NCBI RefSeq assembly: GCF_046267875.1
Contig: NZ_CP176502.1
Span: 1,550,001-1,614,000, forward strand
Reading direction: 5' to 3'
DNA length: 64,000 bases
From: Mannheimia glucosida
Lineage (GTDB): Bacteria; Pseudomonadota; Gammaproteobacteria; Enterobacterales; Pasteurellaceae
Shown: piece after piece, positions 7,709 through 17,445 of the stretch
Numbering within the stretch: the stretch's first letter is position 1
Layout: the number at the start of each line of letters is the position of its first letter
Translations under genes and position numbers: made by a program
The notes under the pieces: generated by a model
The model's database searches: none
What the model saw: the letters and a program-made list of their open reading frames with translations, nothing else
Told to the model about the DNA's origin: nothing

Positions 7709-10273
7709 ATGATGAAAAACAGCAACGAATTAAAAACGCTTTTATCAGCATTTACGGAGCAACAGCGGCAAGCATTTCAATCCGAAAATGTACTCAGCTT
7801 ACTTGCACAACGTAGCCAATTTTATGACCAACTATTGCAAGCACTTTGGCAAGATTTTGAACTGACCCAATATGAACATATTACCCTATTAGCGGTAGGG
7901 GGGTATGGGCGTGAGGAGATGTTTCCGCTTTCGGATCTGGATATTTTAGTGTTAACCGAAAAACCGCTAGAAGAGGCTATTCAGCAGCGTTTAACCGAAC
8001 TATTTGCCTTGCTTTGGGACAGTAAACTGCAACTTGGCACCAGTGTGCGTACGCTCGAAGAATGTATTCAGATTGGGAAAGCAGAAATTTCGGTTGCCAC
8101 TAATATGTTGGAAGGGCGATTTTTATTAGGTAATAAATCGCTTTGGCTAAGATTAAAAGAAGCACTTTATCAGCCGGATTTCTGGGATATTAAAGCGTTT
8201 TTTAGAGCGAAAATGGCTGAAAAAAATGAGCGTTATGCACGTTATCATAATACTAGCTATAACCTTGAGCCAGATCTCAAGCATAGCCCGGGAGGATTGC
8301 GAGATCTGCATTTAATCTCTTGGATTATGCTACGGCATTATGGTGTATCTTCTTTTGTCGATCTCCTCAATAAAGGGCTACTTTACCCGGAAGAATATAA
8401 GGAGCTGCTCGCAGCACAAGCGGTACTTTTTCGGATGCGTTTTGCACTTCATTTGCAACTGAAACGTTACGATAATCGCCTTCGGTTTGACAGACAATTA
8501 CAACTGAGTGAAATATTAGGCTACCAAGGCGAAGCAAATCAAGCGGTGGAATTAATGATGCGAGATTATTTTCAAGCCACAAAATCCATTTCGCAACTGA
8601 GCCAATTATTGTTAAACAGTTTTGAACAAGCCTATGTAAACGAGTTGCAAAAAAATGCACAAAAACAACCGCTTGATCAGTATTTTTATCGGCAAGAACA
8701 GCAATTATTTGTGGTCGAACGTAAAATATTTAAAACCCAACCCACAACAATGTTGGATCTCTTTTTTCATCTTACAAACGATCCTACGTTGATAGCGAAT
8801 GCCGACACCTTACGTCAGTTGAGACTGTGTTTACAGCAACAACACGAGCCTATGTGCTTTTTGCCTGAAATGCGAGCGAAATTTGTACAGCTTTTTGCTC
8901 AACCGAAAGTCATAAGCCGAGCAATACTTCCAATGCACCAACTGGGTTTTTTGAGTGCTTATCTACCGCAATGGAAGGGGATCGAAGGGCTAATGCAATT
9001 CGACCTATTCCATATTTATACAGTCGATGAGCATACGGTCAGAGTCATGTTAAATTTAGAAAATTTTAGCGAAGATCCAAGTCGGGCGTTTTTCCCACTA
9101 TGTCATCAGCTATTTGCAACGCTTTCTGAGAAACCGTTGCTCTATCTTGCGGCTCTTTTCCACGATATTGGCAAGGGTAGAGAGGGCGAACACGCTCAAG
9201 TTGGTGCGGTGGATATGCGAGAATTTGCGGAACTACACGGTTTTTCTCAAGCACAAATCAATGATATGGTTTGGCTGGTGGCAGAGCATTTGACAATGTC
9301 GATCACCGCACAAAGACGAGATATCCACGATCCGCAAATCATCAGCGAATTTGCAAAAAAAGTGCAAAATCAGACCGCTTTATCTTCACTACTTTGTTTA
9401 ACGATTGCAGATATTTGTGCAACTAGTGAGAGCCTCTGGAATGATTGGAAAGCCTCGCTGTTTACCCAATTATATCAATTTACGCTACAGCAACTGGCTC
9501 AAAATTTGAATTATCAAGCAGTGGCACAAGAGCATCGCTTGCAAGCATTAGAACTGATGAAGTTCGTGCTTTCAGCTGATGAGCGAGTAGCATTAAACGC
9601 ATTTTGGCAACCTTGCCCGGAGCGTTATTTTCTTCACCATACACCGACTCAGTTGGTATGGCACGCTCTGCATTATGTAAAAACTCGCCGGTTGCCGATG
9701 GTTTTAATCAGTAATGAATATGCCCGTGGTGGTACAGAAATTTTTGTATGTTGCCAAGATCAACCTCAACTGTTTGCTCGAATCGCCCAATTACTCAGCC
9801 AAAAACGCATTAGCATTCACGATGCACAAATTATTACTACTGAAAATGGCGTAGTATTAGACAGCTTTATTGTGAGCGAGCGTGATGGTGATGATTTAAC
9901 CGATGAGAGATGTATGCAAATTCAGCAGGCGATGATGAAAATGTTAAGCTTAACTGAAACAGGCATAAAATTTACCAAAAAACCGGTGAAACATTTGTCA
10001 TTTAAGCGTAAAACTCGGCTGCGTTTTCTTCCTCCGTCATCAAAGCAACAAACCGAATTTGAACTTTTTACCTTGGATAGAGAAGGGTTGTTGGCACAAA
10101 TAGGCTATATTTTTAACCGGCTCCGATTAAATTTAATTAATGCGAAAATTACGACTATTGGTGAAAGGGTAGAGGATTTCTTTGTGGTCAGTAATGATCA
10201 AGGAAAAGCTTTATCGGAACAAGAACAGTTAGAACTAAAAGCCATTCTAATTACCGAACTAGATAGTGAATGA
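7709..10273 (+). CDS. glnD: Bifunctional uridylyltransferase/uridylyl-removing enzyme GlnD
   Basis: The 854-aa nitrogen sensor that uridylylates PII (GlnB/GlnK) when glutamine is low and removes UMP when glutamine is high. Domains in order: nucleotidyltransferase with GGYGR at 64-68 and catalytic DLD near 76-78; a PII-UTase helical domain; an HD hydrolase domain with LFHDIGKGREGEH around 487-500; and two C-terminal ACT domains (about 680-750 and 785-850). A start 3 bases downstream (7712) is equally possible. It contains an exact uptake signal at 8416-8424. Its partner glnB is not in the window. Confidence 0.96.
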   Translation: MMKNSNELKTLLSAFTEQQRQAFQSENVLSLLAQRSQFYDQLLQALWQDFELTQYEHITLLAVGGYGREEMFPLSDLDILVLTEKPLEEAIQQRLTELFALLWDSKLQLGTSVRTLEECIQIGKAEISVATNMLEGRFLLGNKSLWLRLKEALYQPDFWDIKAFFRAKMAEKNERYARYHNTSYNLEPDLKHSPGGLRDLHLISWIMLRHYGVSSFVDLLNKGLLYPEEYKELLAAQAVLFRMRFALHLQLKRYDNRLRFDRQLQLSEILGYQGEANQAVELMMRDYFQATKSISQLSQLLLNSFEQAYVNELQKNAQKQPLDQYFYRQEQQLFVVERKIFKTQPTTMLDLFFHLTNDPTLIANADTLRQLRLCLQQQHEPMCFLPEMRAKFVQLFAQPKVISRAILPMHQLGFLSAYLPQWKGIEGLMQFDLFHIYTVDEHTVRVMLNLENFSEDPSRAFFPLCHQLFATLSEKPLLYLAALFHDIGKGREGEHAQVGAVDMREFAELHGFSQAQINDMVWLVAEHLTMSITAQRRDIHDPQIISEFAKKVQNQTALSSLLCLTIADICATSESLWNDWKASLFTQLYQFTLQQLAQNLNYQAVAQEHRLQALELMKFVLSADERVALNAFWQPCPERYFLHHTPTQLVWHALHYVKTRRLPMVLISNEYARGGTEIFVCCQDQPQLFARIAQLLSQKRISIHDAQIITTENGVVLDSFIVSERDGDDLTDERCMQIQQAMMKMLSLTETGIKFTKKPVKHLSFKRKTRLRFLPPSSKQQTEFELFTLDREGLLAQIGYIFNRLRLNLINAKITTIGERVEDFFVVSNDQGKALSEQEQLELKAILITELDSE

Positions 10274-10277
10274 AAAC

Positions 10278-10312
10278 AACCGCTTGGAGTGAAGACTGCA
10301 AGCGGTAAATTT
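10278..10312 (+). terminator. Uptake-signal inverted pair, terminator of glnD
   Basis: ACCGCTTG and CAAGCGGT face each other across a 12-14 base loop, followed by AAATTTTT. This is a paired uptake signal used as a terminator just past the glnD stop. Confidence 0.65.
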
Positions 10313-10449
10313 TTCAACGTTTTAGGTAAATTAAATCACGAGTTAAGAGAGGTTGAGAATTCAAGAAATTAGAAACTAAATATAAGTTTCTATCGTTTAG
10401 ATTAATAAATTAAGACGCAATTTTTATTAATTACCATGATCTTCAAACG

Positions 10450-11208
10450 TTAAATATGATGAATAACTAAAGGTTTGCCTTGGCATTCTAACACTTCGGC
10501 ATCAAGATTAAACACTGTTTTTAAATTTTCAGTGGTGATAATCTCTTTTGGGGTGCCGATCATCTTAATTCCACCATCTTTCATTGCAATAATAGTATCT
10601 GCGTAAGCAGCAGCAATGTTGATGTCGTGTACCACCATTATAGTAGTTAAGGCGAGTTCATCGGTTAATTTTCGTAATAATTTCATTAATTCCCGAGCAT
10701 GGAACATATCTAAATTATTCAGTGGTTCATCTAATAAGATATGATCGGTTTGCTGACAGAAGGTCATTGCAATTAATGCCCGCTGGCGTTGCCCTCCGGA
10801 TAATTCATTTAAGAATCGGTGGGAGAAAGTCGATAAATCAAATCGTACCAGAGCTTCTTCTACAATGGCATTATCGTGCGAAGTGATTCTGCCTTGATGA
10901 TGAGGGTAACGCCCAAATAACAGCAGATCTTTGACGGTAATACGGCTATGAATCACATTATCTTGGGTCAAGATAGCCAGTTGTCGAGCGATAGTTTGAG
11001 AAGCTGTATTGGCTATATTCAGCTCATTTAAGTGGATTTCACCCTGTTGGATAGGTTGCAAGCGTGCAATTAAAGAGAGCAGGGTGGATTTGCCCGCACC
11101 ATTTGCTCCGATTAAAGCGGTAATGCCGCCATTTGGAATGGTTAAATTGATATTATTCAGAATTTTTGCATTGCCGATTTTGTAGTGAAGATTTTTAACC
11201 GTTATCAT
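10450..11208 (-). CDS. Siderophore ABC transporter, ATP-binding protein
   Basis: A 252-aa FecE/FepC-type ATPase that powers import of an iron-chelate. Walker A GANGAGKSTL lies at about 33-42, the signature LSGGQRQRALIAM at about 135-147, Walker B HILLDEPLNNLD at about 155-166, and the H-loop at VVHDIN. It is the last gene of a four-gene minus-strand operon (binding protein, permease, permease, ATPase), the gene order of the Vibrio VctPDGC catecholate system. The substrate is not readable from the sequence. Confidence 0.92.
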   Translation of the reverse strand: MITVKNLHYKIGNAKILNNINLTIPNGGITALIGANGAGKSTLLSLIARLQPIQQGEIHLNELNIANTASQTIARQLAILTQDNVIHSRITVKDLLLFGRYPHHQGRITSHDNAIVEEALVRFDLSTFSHRFLNELSGGQRQRALIAMTFCQQTDHILLDEPLNNLDMFHARELMKLLRKLTDELALTTIMVVHDINIAAAYADTIIAMKDGGIKMIGTPKEIITTENLKTVFNLDAEVLECQGKPLVIHHI

Positions 11209-11227
11209 TTTCTTCCTTAATTTATGG

Positions 11228-12166
11228 TTATTTTTTCCGTTTTAAGATGAGATAAATAAAGACTATACCGCCAATAAATTCAATAACGACACTCAGAACC
11301 CCTTGCATTTTCAGCACTTGCTCGAAGATTGCTTGCCCTAAAATTAAGGTGATGGCAGAGATTAAAAAAGTCATTGGCATTCGTACGCTATGGCAAACGG
11401 TCGGGCTAATGGCATTCACAATGGCACAAACAAGTAGCCCAAGAAATAGAATCGGGCCGACAAGTGCGGTTGAAACAGATACCAACAACCCACAACAGAT
11501 TAGTAATTGACGTGAAAATTGATGATATTCTAATCCAAGCCCAATCGCCTTATCTTTGCCGAGTAACAAAATATCTAATTTATGCCGTTGTAACCAGATC
11601 CAAATGGCAGAGAGAAGGGCGATAATAGCACCAATCCAAAGTAATGAGGGGGTAGTCAGGTTAAATGAGGCAAAAGAAGAGCCTTGAGCAACGGCAAACT
11701 CTGTTGGGTCGATCATACGTTGCAACAAATTATTTAGGCTCCTAAATAAGACGCCAAAGATGACCCCAATTAAAATCATTCGGGTTAAATCGGATCTATT
11801 TTTATTCAGTGAGCTAAACAATAATATTGATGCTCCTAGCATTAACAAGGTTTCAAAGAAAAACTTATAGCTTGGGTCTAACTGAGTAAAGCCTAAACCG
11901 CCAAATAAAAATACTAACGAGGTTTGCAATAACAAGTAGAGCGAATCGAACCCCAAAATACTTGGAGTTAAAATAGGATTATGTGTGAGTGTTTGGAATA
12001 ACAGGGTCGAAATACCAATCGTATAAGCAATAGTACAGAGCAAAATAAGCTTTTTGCCACGCAGTTGCAATATAAAGGCCCAATTACCTTTCGCATTATA
12101 GGTCATATAAAACAGAATGCTTGCCAATAACATCAAGCTTAAAACAATAAAACGTGATCTAACCAC
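11228..12166 (-). CDS. Siderophore ABC transporter permease, second subunit
   Basis: A 312-aa FecCD-family (BtuC fold) inner-membrane permease with about nine hydrophobic helices. The coupling region GPILFLGLLVCAIVN near residues 235-250 is followed by the family-type C-terminal helices. It overlaps the preceding permease gene by 8 bases and lies 19 bases ahead of the ATPase gene, indicating translational coupling. It likely forms a heterodimeric channel with the product of 12159-13127. Confidence 0.9.
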   Translation of the reverse strand: MVRSRFIVLSLMLLASILFYMTYNAKGNWAFILQLRGKKLILLCTIAYTIGISTLLFQTLTHNPILTPSILGFDSLYLLLQTSLVFLFGGLGFTQLDPSYKFFFETLLMLGASILLFSSLNKNRSDLTRMILIGVIFGVLFRSLNNLLQRMIDPTEFAVAQGSSFASFNLTTPSLLWIGAIIALLSAIWIWLQRHKLDILLLGKDKAIGLGLEYHQFSRQLLICCGLLVSVSTALVGPILFLGLLVCAIVNAISPTVCHSVRMPMTFLISAITLILGQAIFEQVLKMQGVLSVVIEFIGGIVFIYLILKRKK

Positions 12167-13127
12167 GAGTTTTCTCCTCAGCCCGTTTCCCTTTGAGCAA
12201 TAAATAGAGGAAAATCAGTGTGCCGATAATGCCAAAAATAGTTGAAATCGGCACTTCATAAGGGGCATTAATGGCTCGCCCTAAAATGTCACAAATTAGC
12301 ACTAAATTCGCACCTAACACCACGACCGCAGGCAGATTTTTACGCAATCGGTCACCTGCTATGCGAGAGACAATATTAGGGACGACCAAGCCGATAAACG
12401 GAATCTGTCCAACCGTCACCACGACAATAGCGGTAATCATCGCCACCACAATTAAGGCAAGCCAAGTCATTTGTTTGTAGTTAATGCCTAAGTTGGTACT
12501 AATATTTTCACCAAGGCCTGCAATGGTTAATTGATCTGCCATCACATAAACCACAACAGCCAGAATAGCGGTAATCCAGAGCAGTTCATACCGACCTGCC
12601 AAAATACCGGAGAAATCCCCCGAAAACCAAATCGAAAGCACTTGTAGGCTGTCAGTTTCATAAGCAATAAAAGTAGTGATAGCTTCAATGACATTACCAA
12701 AAACGATCCCGATTAATGGCAGCATTAATTGTTGATGAGGCGGTAATTGGCGAATGAGTAACATAAAAAGCCCCATTCCCATTAATGCACTTAATGTCGC
12801 AATAGACATTTTCAACAGTAATGCTGATGTTGGGAAAAGTAAACTTGCAAGCAAAATACCAATCGCTGCACTTTGGCTGGCACCAATCATACTGGGTTCA
12901 ATAAAACGGTTCTTCAGCACAATTTGTAGCACCATACCTGCAACAGCTAATGTTGCACCGACTAAGATCACCGCAAGCGTTCTTGGCAAACGGCTGATAA
13001 AAAAGATCTGACTTTGTTCGGAAGAATGAAAAATTTCACTCCAATGAAAATCTGCCACGCCCACACTGGCACTGATTGGAATGAGTAATATTAAAAGAAA
13101 CAGATTTAATCTAAAAAAAGAGAACAT
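12159..13127 (-). CDS. Siderophore ABC transporter permease, first subunit
   Basis: A 322-aa FecCD-family permease. The motif GQIPFIGLVVPNIVSRIAGD near residues 230-250 is the conserved loop that contacts the ATPase. The frame is open upstream to 13187, but the extra 20 residues are charged and cysteine-rich and run through an uptake signal, so I place the start at the ATG at 13127, directly before a hydrophobic helix. The stop overlaps the start of the second permease. Confidence 0.88.
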   Translation of the reverse strand: MFSFFRLNLFLLILLIPISASVGVADFHWSEIFHSSEQSQIFFISRLPRTLAVILVGATLAVAGMVLQIVLKNRFIEPSMIGASQSAAIGILLASLLFPTSALLLKMSIATLSALMGMGLFMLLIRQLPPHQQLMLPLIGIVFGNVIEAITTFIAYETDSLQVLSIWFSGDFSGILAGRYELLWITAILAVVVYVMADQLTIAGLGENISTNLGINYKQMTWLALIVVAMITAIVVVTVGQIPFIGLVVPNIVSRIAGDRLRKNLPAVVVLGANLVLICDILGRAINAPYEVPISTIFGIIGTLIFLYLLLKGKRAEEKTRG

Positions 13128-13132
13128 AGCGA

Positions 13133-13221
13133 TAAATAGCAAGCGGTCATATTCTCTCTCTTTTTTGCAAAGACAGAGGACTTGCAAAAATATGAGGAAA
13201 TTTGACCGCTTGTAAGGTTAA
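13133..13221. repeat. Two opposed uptake signals between the binding-protein and permease genes
   Basis: GCAAGCGGTCA near 13140 and TTGACCGCTTGT near 13202 face each other across about 55 bases inside the iron operon. They may form a long hairpin that lowers readthrough from the binding-protein gene into the permeases, which would give the usual excess of binding protein. Confidence 0.5.
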
Positions 13222-14121
13222 TTATTTTTTCTCAAATGCTGTTTTAATGTTAGTCAGGTCGGTTTTCATCTGCTCATAACCACCCGGCGCTAAATATGAG
13301 GCAGCACTTAGATAAACGATATTACCGTTTTTCCAAGCTTTAGTTTGACGAACTAATTCATTATCCAACACTTGTTGGGCTGATTGACCTTCTTGCCCGA
13401 TAGCCGCAATACGGTCTAGCACAAATAACCAATCTGGATTGAGTTTTTGGATAAATTCAAACGAAACCGGCTGACCGTGACCGGTATTTTTAATGCTCGG
13501 ATCTGCCATTGGAATCCCTAAATTATCGTGAATCCAACTTAAACGATAACCTGAACCAAATGCAGAAATTTTGCCACCATTGACTAAAATAATCAGTCCG
13601 TTACCTTTACCTTTTACTGCCGCTTTGGTTTGGTCTAATAAGGTATTAATTTCTGCTTTTAGTTTTTCGGCTTCCGCTTCTTTATTGAATAATTTGCCGA
13701 ATGAATCAAGACGCTGTAATCCGCTCTCAATTAATTTATCGCCATTGTCAGTCATATCAATGGTTTTAGCTAGTTGGCTGACTTCATCAAATTTTTTCGC
13801 TGTGCGTGTACCAACAATGATTAAGTCTGGATTTAACGCATTTAATGCTTCTAAATTCGGCTCAAATACCGTACCGACATTCACCGCTTTGTCTGCACTC
13901 GGCTTAAGATAAGAAAGCACTTTAAATTCAGGCATACCGTCAATTTTTACGCCTAAGGCTTGTAAAGTATCCAAACTTCCGGTATCAAACACGGCAATTT
14001 TAGATGGGGTTTCTTTGAAAGTGACCTCTCCACGTGCAGTTGGAATAGTAACATCTTTGGCAAATGCAGACGCGGCAAACACAGCAGTTGCGGTCAATGC
14101 AAACAAGGCTTTTTTAATCAT
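13222..14121 (-). CDS. Iron-siderophore periplasmic binding protein, FatB/VctP/CeuE type
   Basis: A 299-aa periplasmic binding protein of the TroA-like/FatB class with a signal peptide MIKKALFALTATAVFAASAFA and cleavage after AFA. The body has the two-lobe pattern, with IAVFDTGSLDTLQALG and DLIIVGTRTAKKFDEV in the N-lobe and PDWLFVLDR in the C-lobe. An upstream extension to 14235 is open but starts in the promoter; the ATG at 14121 has GGAG at the right distance and begins the signal peptide. A strong Fur box lies 20 bases upstream, so the operon is predicted to be iron-repressed. Close family members bind catecholate siderophores or their breakdown products. Confidence 0.9.
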   Translation of the reverse strand: MIKKALFALTATAVFAASAFAKDVTIPTARGEVTFKETPSKIAVFDTGSLDTLQALGVKIDGMPEFKVLSYLKPSADKAVNVGTVFEPNLEALNALNPDLIIVGTRTAKKFDEVSQLAKTIDMTDNGDKLIESGLQRLDSFGKLFNKEAEAEKLKAEINTLLDQTKAAVKGKGNGLIILVNGGKISAFGSGYRLSWIHDNLGIPMADPSIKNTGHGQPVSFEFIQKLNPDWLFVLDRIAAIGQEGQSAQQVLDNELVRQTKAWKNGNIVYLSAASYLAPGGYEQMKTDLTNIKTAFEKK

Positions 14122-14140
14122 TGGATAACTCCATTTATAT

Positions 14141-14155
14141 TGAAAATAATTCTCA
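14141..14155 (-). promoter_or_regulatory. Fur box upstream of the siderophore ABC operon
   Basis: TGAAAATAATTCTCA matches the 7-1-7 Fur consensus TGATAATNATTATCA at 12 of 14 defined positions. It lies 20 bases before the binding-protein start, where repressor binding would block transcription. Confidence 0.75.
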
Positions 14156-14294
14156 AAGATTTTAACGAAAATTGATTTTAAGTAAAGCGGAAAATAACAA
14201 GCGGGCGAATTTTGCCTAAAATTTGCAAATTTCAATTTAATTAAAATTCCGATACACTATGTACATCAATACGTCATTATAGCAAGAGAAAAAT

Positions 14295-15758
14295 ATGGCA
14301 GAATATAGCGGAACAACCCAAGAGAAGATGAAAGATAAGCAGGTTGAGCAAATTAATATCTCACCACATTCGATTGAGGCAGAGCAAGCGGTGCTTGGTG
14401 GCATTATGCTCAGTAATGATCACTGGGATAATGTTGCTGAGCGTGTACAACCGCACGATTTTTACAACTATGCGCATCGAATTATTTTTGAACAAATGGC
14501 GGAGTTGGTGCGCCACAATAAACCGATTGATATTATTACGCTGGATCAAGCCTTAAAAGACAAAGGGGTGCTGCAAGATGTAGGAGGTTTTGCCTATTTA
14601 GCAGAGCTTTCTAAAAATACCCCGAGTGCAGCAAATATTTTAGCCTATGCGGATATTGTGCGAGATCGTTCCGATTTAAGAAGTGTAATCAGTGCCGGCA
14701 ATCAAATTGCGGAAATGGGCTACAAAACGAAAGGGCGTAACTCCAAAGAAGTGTTAGACGAGGCAGAGCGAATTGTGTTTGAAATTGCAGAAAAACGCAA
14801 TAATGCCAATGAAGGGCCACAACGTATTGACGATATTTTACTTAAAACACTCGCCCGAATGGATACGCTATCTAAAAATCGCCATAACGGTGGAGTTACC
14901 GGTGTTTCTACTGGATTTGTGGATCTCAACAAAAAAACCGCAGGGTTACAGCCTTCAGATTTAATCATTGTGGCTGCTCGTCCTTCAATGGGGAAAACCA
15001 CTTTTGCAATGAACTTATGTGAAAATGCCTCATTAGTGGATATTGAAGATAAAGATGATTTAGACGAACAGGGTAATCCGAAGAAAAAACCGGCAAAACC
15101 GGTACTGATTTTCAGCCTTGAGATGCCGGCAGACCAAATTATGATGCGTATGCTTGCCTCGCTCTCTCGGGTCGATCAAACTAAGATCCGAACCGGCCAG
15201 ATTTCAGATGATGAAGATACCGCTAAAATCTCTAGCACAATGGCAATTTTACAGGAACGGAATAATATCTATATTGATGACAGCTCCGGTTTAACTCCGA
15301 CCGAATTACGTTCTCGAGCGAGACGGATTTATCGTGAAAATGGCGGATTAAGCTTGATTATGGTGGACTATCTCCAATTAATGCGAGCGCCGGGATTTGC
15401 AGATAATCGTACTTTAGAAATTGCAGAAATTTCCCGATCTTTAAAGGCATTAGCGAAAGAATTAGAAGTGCCGGTAGTCGCTCTTTCCCAGCTAAACCGG
15501 AGTTTGGAACAACGTGCCGATAAACGTCCGGTAAACTCGGATTTGCGTGAGTCAGGCTCTATTGAGCAAGATGCGGACTTAATTATGTTTATTTATCGTG
15601 ATGAAGTCTATAACGACAATTCCGATCTGAAAGGCATTGCGGAAATTATTATCGGAAAACAACGTAACGGCCCGATTGGTCGGGTGCGTTTAACGTTCCA
15701 AGGGCAGTATTCCCGTTTTGATAATTACACAGGAGGGCATTATGATGATGAATACTAA
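14295..15758 (+). CDS. dnaB: Replicative DNA helicase
   Basis: A 487-aa hexameric 5'-3' helicase of the replisome. The N-terminal DnaB domain (about 22-125) carries EAEQAVLGG; the RecA-like C-terminal domain has Walker A ARPSMGKT at 228-235, Walker B LSLIMVDYLQLM, and VVALSQLNRSLEQR near the end. There is a slightly enlarged acidic/lysine insert near 250-270 after Walker A. AAGAGAAAA precedes the ATG. The 3' end overlaps ycgL by 17 bases, so dnaB-ycgL-nrdR looks like one unit. Confidence 0.97.
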   Translation: MAEYSGTTQEKMKDKQVEQINISPHSIEAEQAVLGGIMLSNDHWDNVAERVQPHDFYNYAHRIIFEQMAELVRHNKPIDIITLDQALKDKGVLQDVGGFAYLAELSKNTPSAANILAYADIVRDRSDLRSVISAGNQIAEMGYKTKGRNSKEVLDEAERIVFEIAEKRNNANEGPQRIDDILLKTLARMDTLSKNRHNGGVTGVSTGFVDLNKKTAGLQPSDLIIVAARPSMGKTTFAMNLCENASLVDIEDKDDLDEQGNPKKKPAKPVLIFSLEMPADQIMMRMLASLSRVDQTKIRTGQISDDEDTAKISSTMAILQERNNIYIDDSSGLTPTELRSRARRIYRENGGLSLIMVDYLQLMRAPGFADNRTLEIAEISRSLKALAKELEVPVVALSQLNRSLEQRADKRPVNSDLRESGSIEQDADLIMFIYRDEVYNDNSDLKGIAEIIIGKQRNGPIGRVRLTFQGQYSRFDNYTGGHYDDEY

Positions 15759-16053
15759 AACAACTCAGCCAATCACACTTTGTGCGATTTATCGCAGTAA
15801 GGCAAAAGAAGGAATGTATTTATATGTGCCTAAGCGTGACCAATTTGAACAAGTGCCGGAAACATTACGCCAGTTATTTGGTAAGCCTGAATTTGTGATG
15901 ATGTTTAATTTAACCGGTGAAAAGCCATTGGTGCGAGCTAAAAATGCTGAAGTGTTGCAATTACTCATAGAACAAGGCTACTACTTGCAGATGCCACCTC
16001 CACCGGAGAATTTACATAAGGCCTTTATTGCACAACAGAAAGGGGAAAAATAA
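15742..16053 (+). CDS. ycgL: YcgL domain protein
   Basis: A small cytoplasmic protein of 103 aa from the YcgL (DUF709) family. Features are LCAIYRSKAKEGMYLYV near the N-terminus, VPETLRQLFGKPEFVM in the middle and GYYLQMPPPPENL near the end. The molecular role is unknown. A longer frame opens at 15718, but AGGAGGG ends 5 bases before the ATG at 15742, which decides the start. The stop shares one base with the nrdR start (TAATG). Confidence 0.9.
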   Translation: MMMNTKTTQPITLCAIYRSKAKEGMYLYVPKRDQFEQVPETLRQLFGKPEFVMMFNLTGEKPLVRAKNAEVLQLLIEQGYYLQMPPPPENLHKAFIAQQKGEK

Positions 16054-16502
16054 TGCGTTGCCCATTTTGCTCTACTGAAGAAACTAAAGTGATCGATTCA
16101 CGGCTTGCAGCAAGCGGTTATCAAATTCGCCGCCGCCGTGAATGTATAAGCTGTAAAGAACGTTTTACTACCTTTGAATCGGCCGAATTAGTTGTGCCTT
16201 ATGTGATCAAAAATAATGGTAGCCGAGAGCCGTTTGATGCCGAAAAATTAAGAACAGGGTTAAGACGTGCGTTAAATAAACGCCCTGTAAGTGCTGATGA
16301 TGTCGAAAAAGCCATTAGCCAGATCATTATTCAGTTACAGGCGATGGGCGAACGAGAAGTGCCAAGTCGCCATATCGGTACATTGGCAATGAACGCACTC
16401 AAACAATTAGACAAAGTGGCATATATCCGCTTTGCCTCTATTTATTTAAGCTTTAGTGATATTGAAGAGTTCATTAAAGAAATTGAAAAATTAAAAGAGT
16501 AG
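16053..16502 (+). CDS. nrdR: Transcriptional repressor NrdR
   Basis: A 149-aa zinc-ribbon plus ATP-cone repressor of ribonucleotide reductase genes. Zinc ligands are Cys3, Cys6, Cys31 and Cys34. The basic RRRRE segment in the ribbon and the ATP-cone domain (about 49-139, VIKNNGSREPFDAEKL) are intact. It is coupled to ycgL by a one-base overlap and ends at a paired-uptake-signal terminator, beyond which the accessory block begins. Confidence 0.96.
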   Translation: MRCPFCSTEETKVIDSRLAASGYQIRRRRECISCKERFTTFESAELVVPYVIKNNGSREPFDAEKLRTGLRRALNKRPVSADDVEKAISQIIIQLQAMGEREVPSRHIGTLAMNALKQLDKVAYIRFASIYLSFSDIEEFIKEIEKLKE

Positions 16503-16520
16503 TTGCAAAAAAACATAAAA

Positions 16521-16563
16521 AAATGACCGCTTGTGAGTTTAAAATCCACAAGCGGTCATTTTT
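16521..16563. terminator. Paired uptake-signal terminator after nrdR
   Basis: A 15-bp perfect stem built from two complete uptake signals (16521-16535 with 16547-16561), flanked by A- and T-runs. It marks the left edge of the LysR/Avs-like/oxidoreductase block. Confidence 0.85.
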
Positions 16564-16575
16564 CTTTAATAATAC

Positions 16576-17445
16576 TCAATGAGCTTTTACTTGTTCCAAC
16601 ACAAACCCTACAAACGCCCGTACAATGCTAGACGGATAACGGTGGGCGGCATAAATCATCGTCAAATCAAATTTAGGGTTTTCTGTTTCGCCCAAGACTT
16701 CCACCAAGCCATTTTCTGCCACCAATCTATCCACCGTGCTGTCAGCAAGCAGAGCCACTGCTTTGCCCTGTTTTGCCATATATTCAATGGCATAGCTGTC
16801 ATTGCTGGCAAAAAGATAGGGAATTTCCACCGCTTGTCTGCCTGTGCCAAGTGTAATGACGCTTGCTTAATTTTTTGCCCAAGCGGCAATGGGGAAATTT
16901 TTCAAATCTTTGATGGTATTGGGCATACCCAATCGTGCCAATAAATCAGGGTGTGCCACCCATTTACTGCCGATTTGTCCCACTTTTTTGGCGATAAACT
17001 GTTCACCGTGTAACTGCCCAATCCGAAATGCCACATCAATGCCATCTGCCGACAAATCCAAAAGACGGTCGGTCAGCGTGCAATGCACTTGTACTTGAGG
17101 ATAAGCTGCCTGAAAATCAGCTATCCACGCCAAAACAGGCTCGCAGGCAGGGCTTGCCGACAGGCGTAATTTACCCTTTAAATTGCCTTGCTCTTCAAAC
17201 AACACTTCTTTGGCAGTGGCAAGCTGTTCAATGGACAAATACACCTGTTCATACAGGCGTTGCCCTGCCATTGTGGGTTTAACACCTGATTTTTGGCGGT
17301 CAAAGAGTTGAATATTCAGCTCTTTTTCCAAGTCGGCAATTTGACGGCTAATGGTCGCAATCGGCACATTGAGTCGCTCAGAGGCTTTGGACAAACTGCC
17401 GTGCTGGATAACGGCAACAAAAAGGCGGAGGGTGTTGAGGTTCAT
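16576..17445 (-). pseudogene. LysR-family regulator interrupted by an in-frame stop
   Basis: A LysR-type regulator of 289 codons. The N-terminal winged HTH (NLNTLRLFVAVIQHGSLSKA, residues 2-21) and most of the effector-binding domain are intact. The reading frame then meets a TAA at 16867-16869 (codon 193) and resumes in the same frame (SVITLGTGRQAVEIPYLFAS) to the normal end at 16576. No base is gained or lost, so this is a nonsense change, not a frameshift. The ATG overlaps the stop of the Avs-like gene as ATGA. The product is probably a truncated inactive protein. Base composition is richer in GC than the gene upstream. A sequencing error is possible. Confidence 0.8.
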
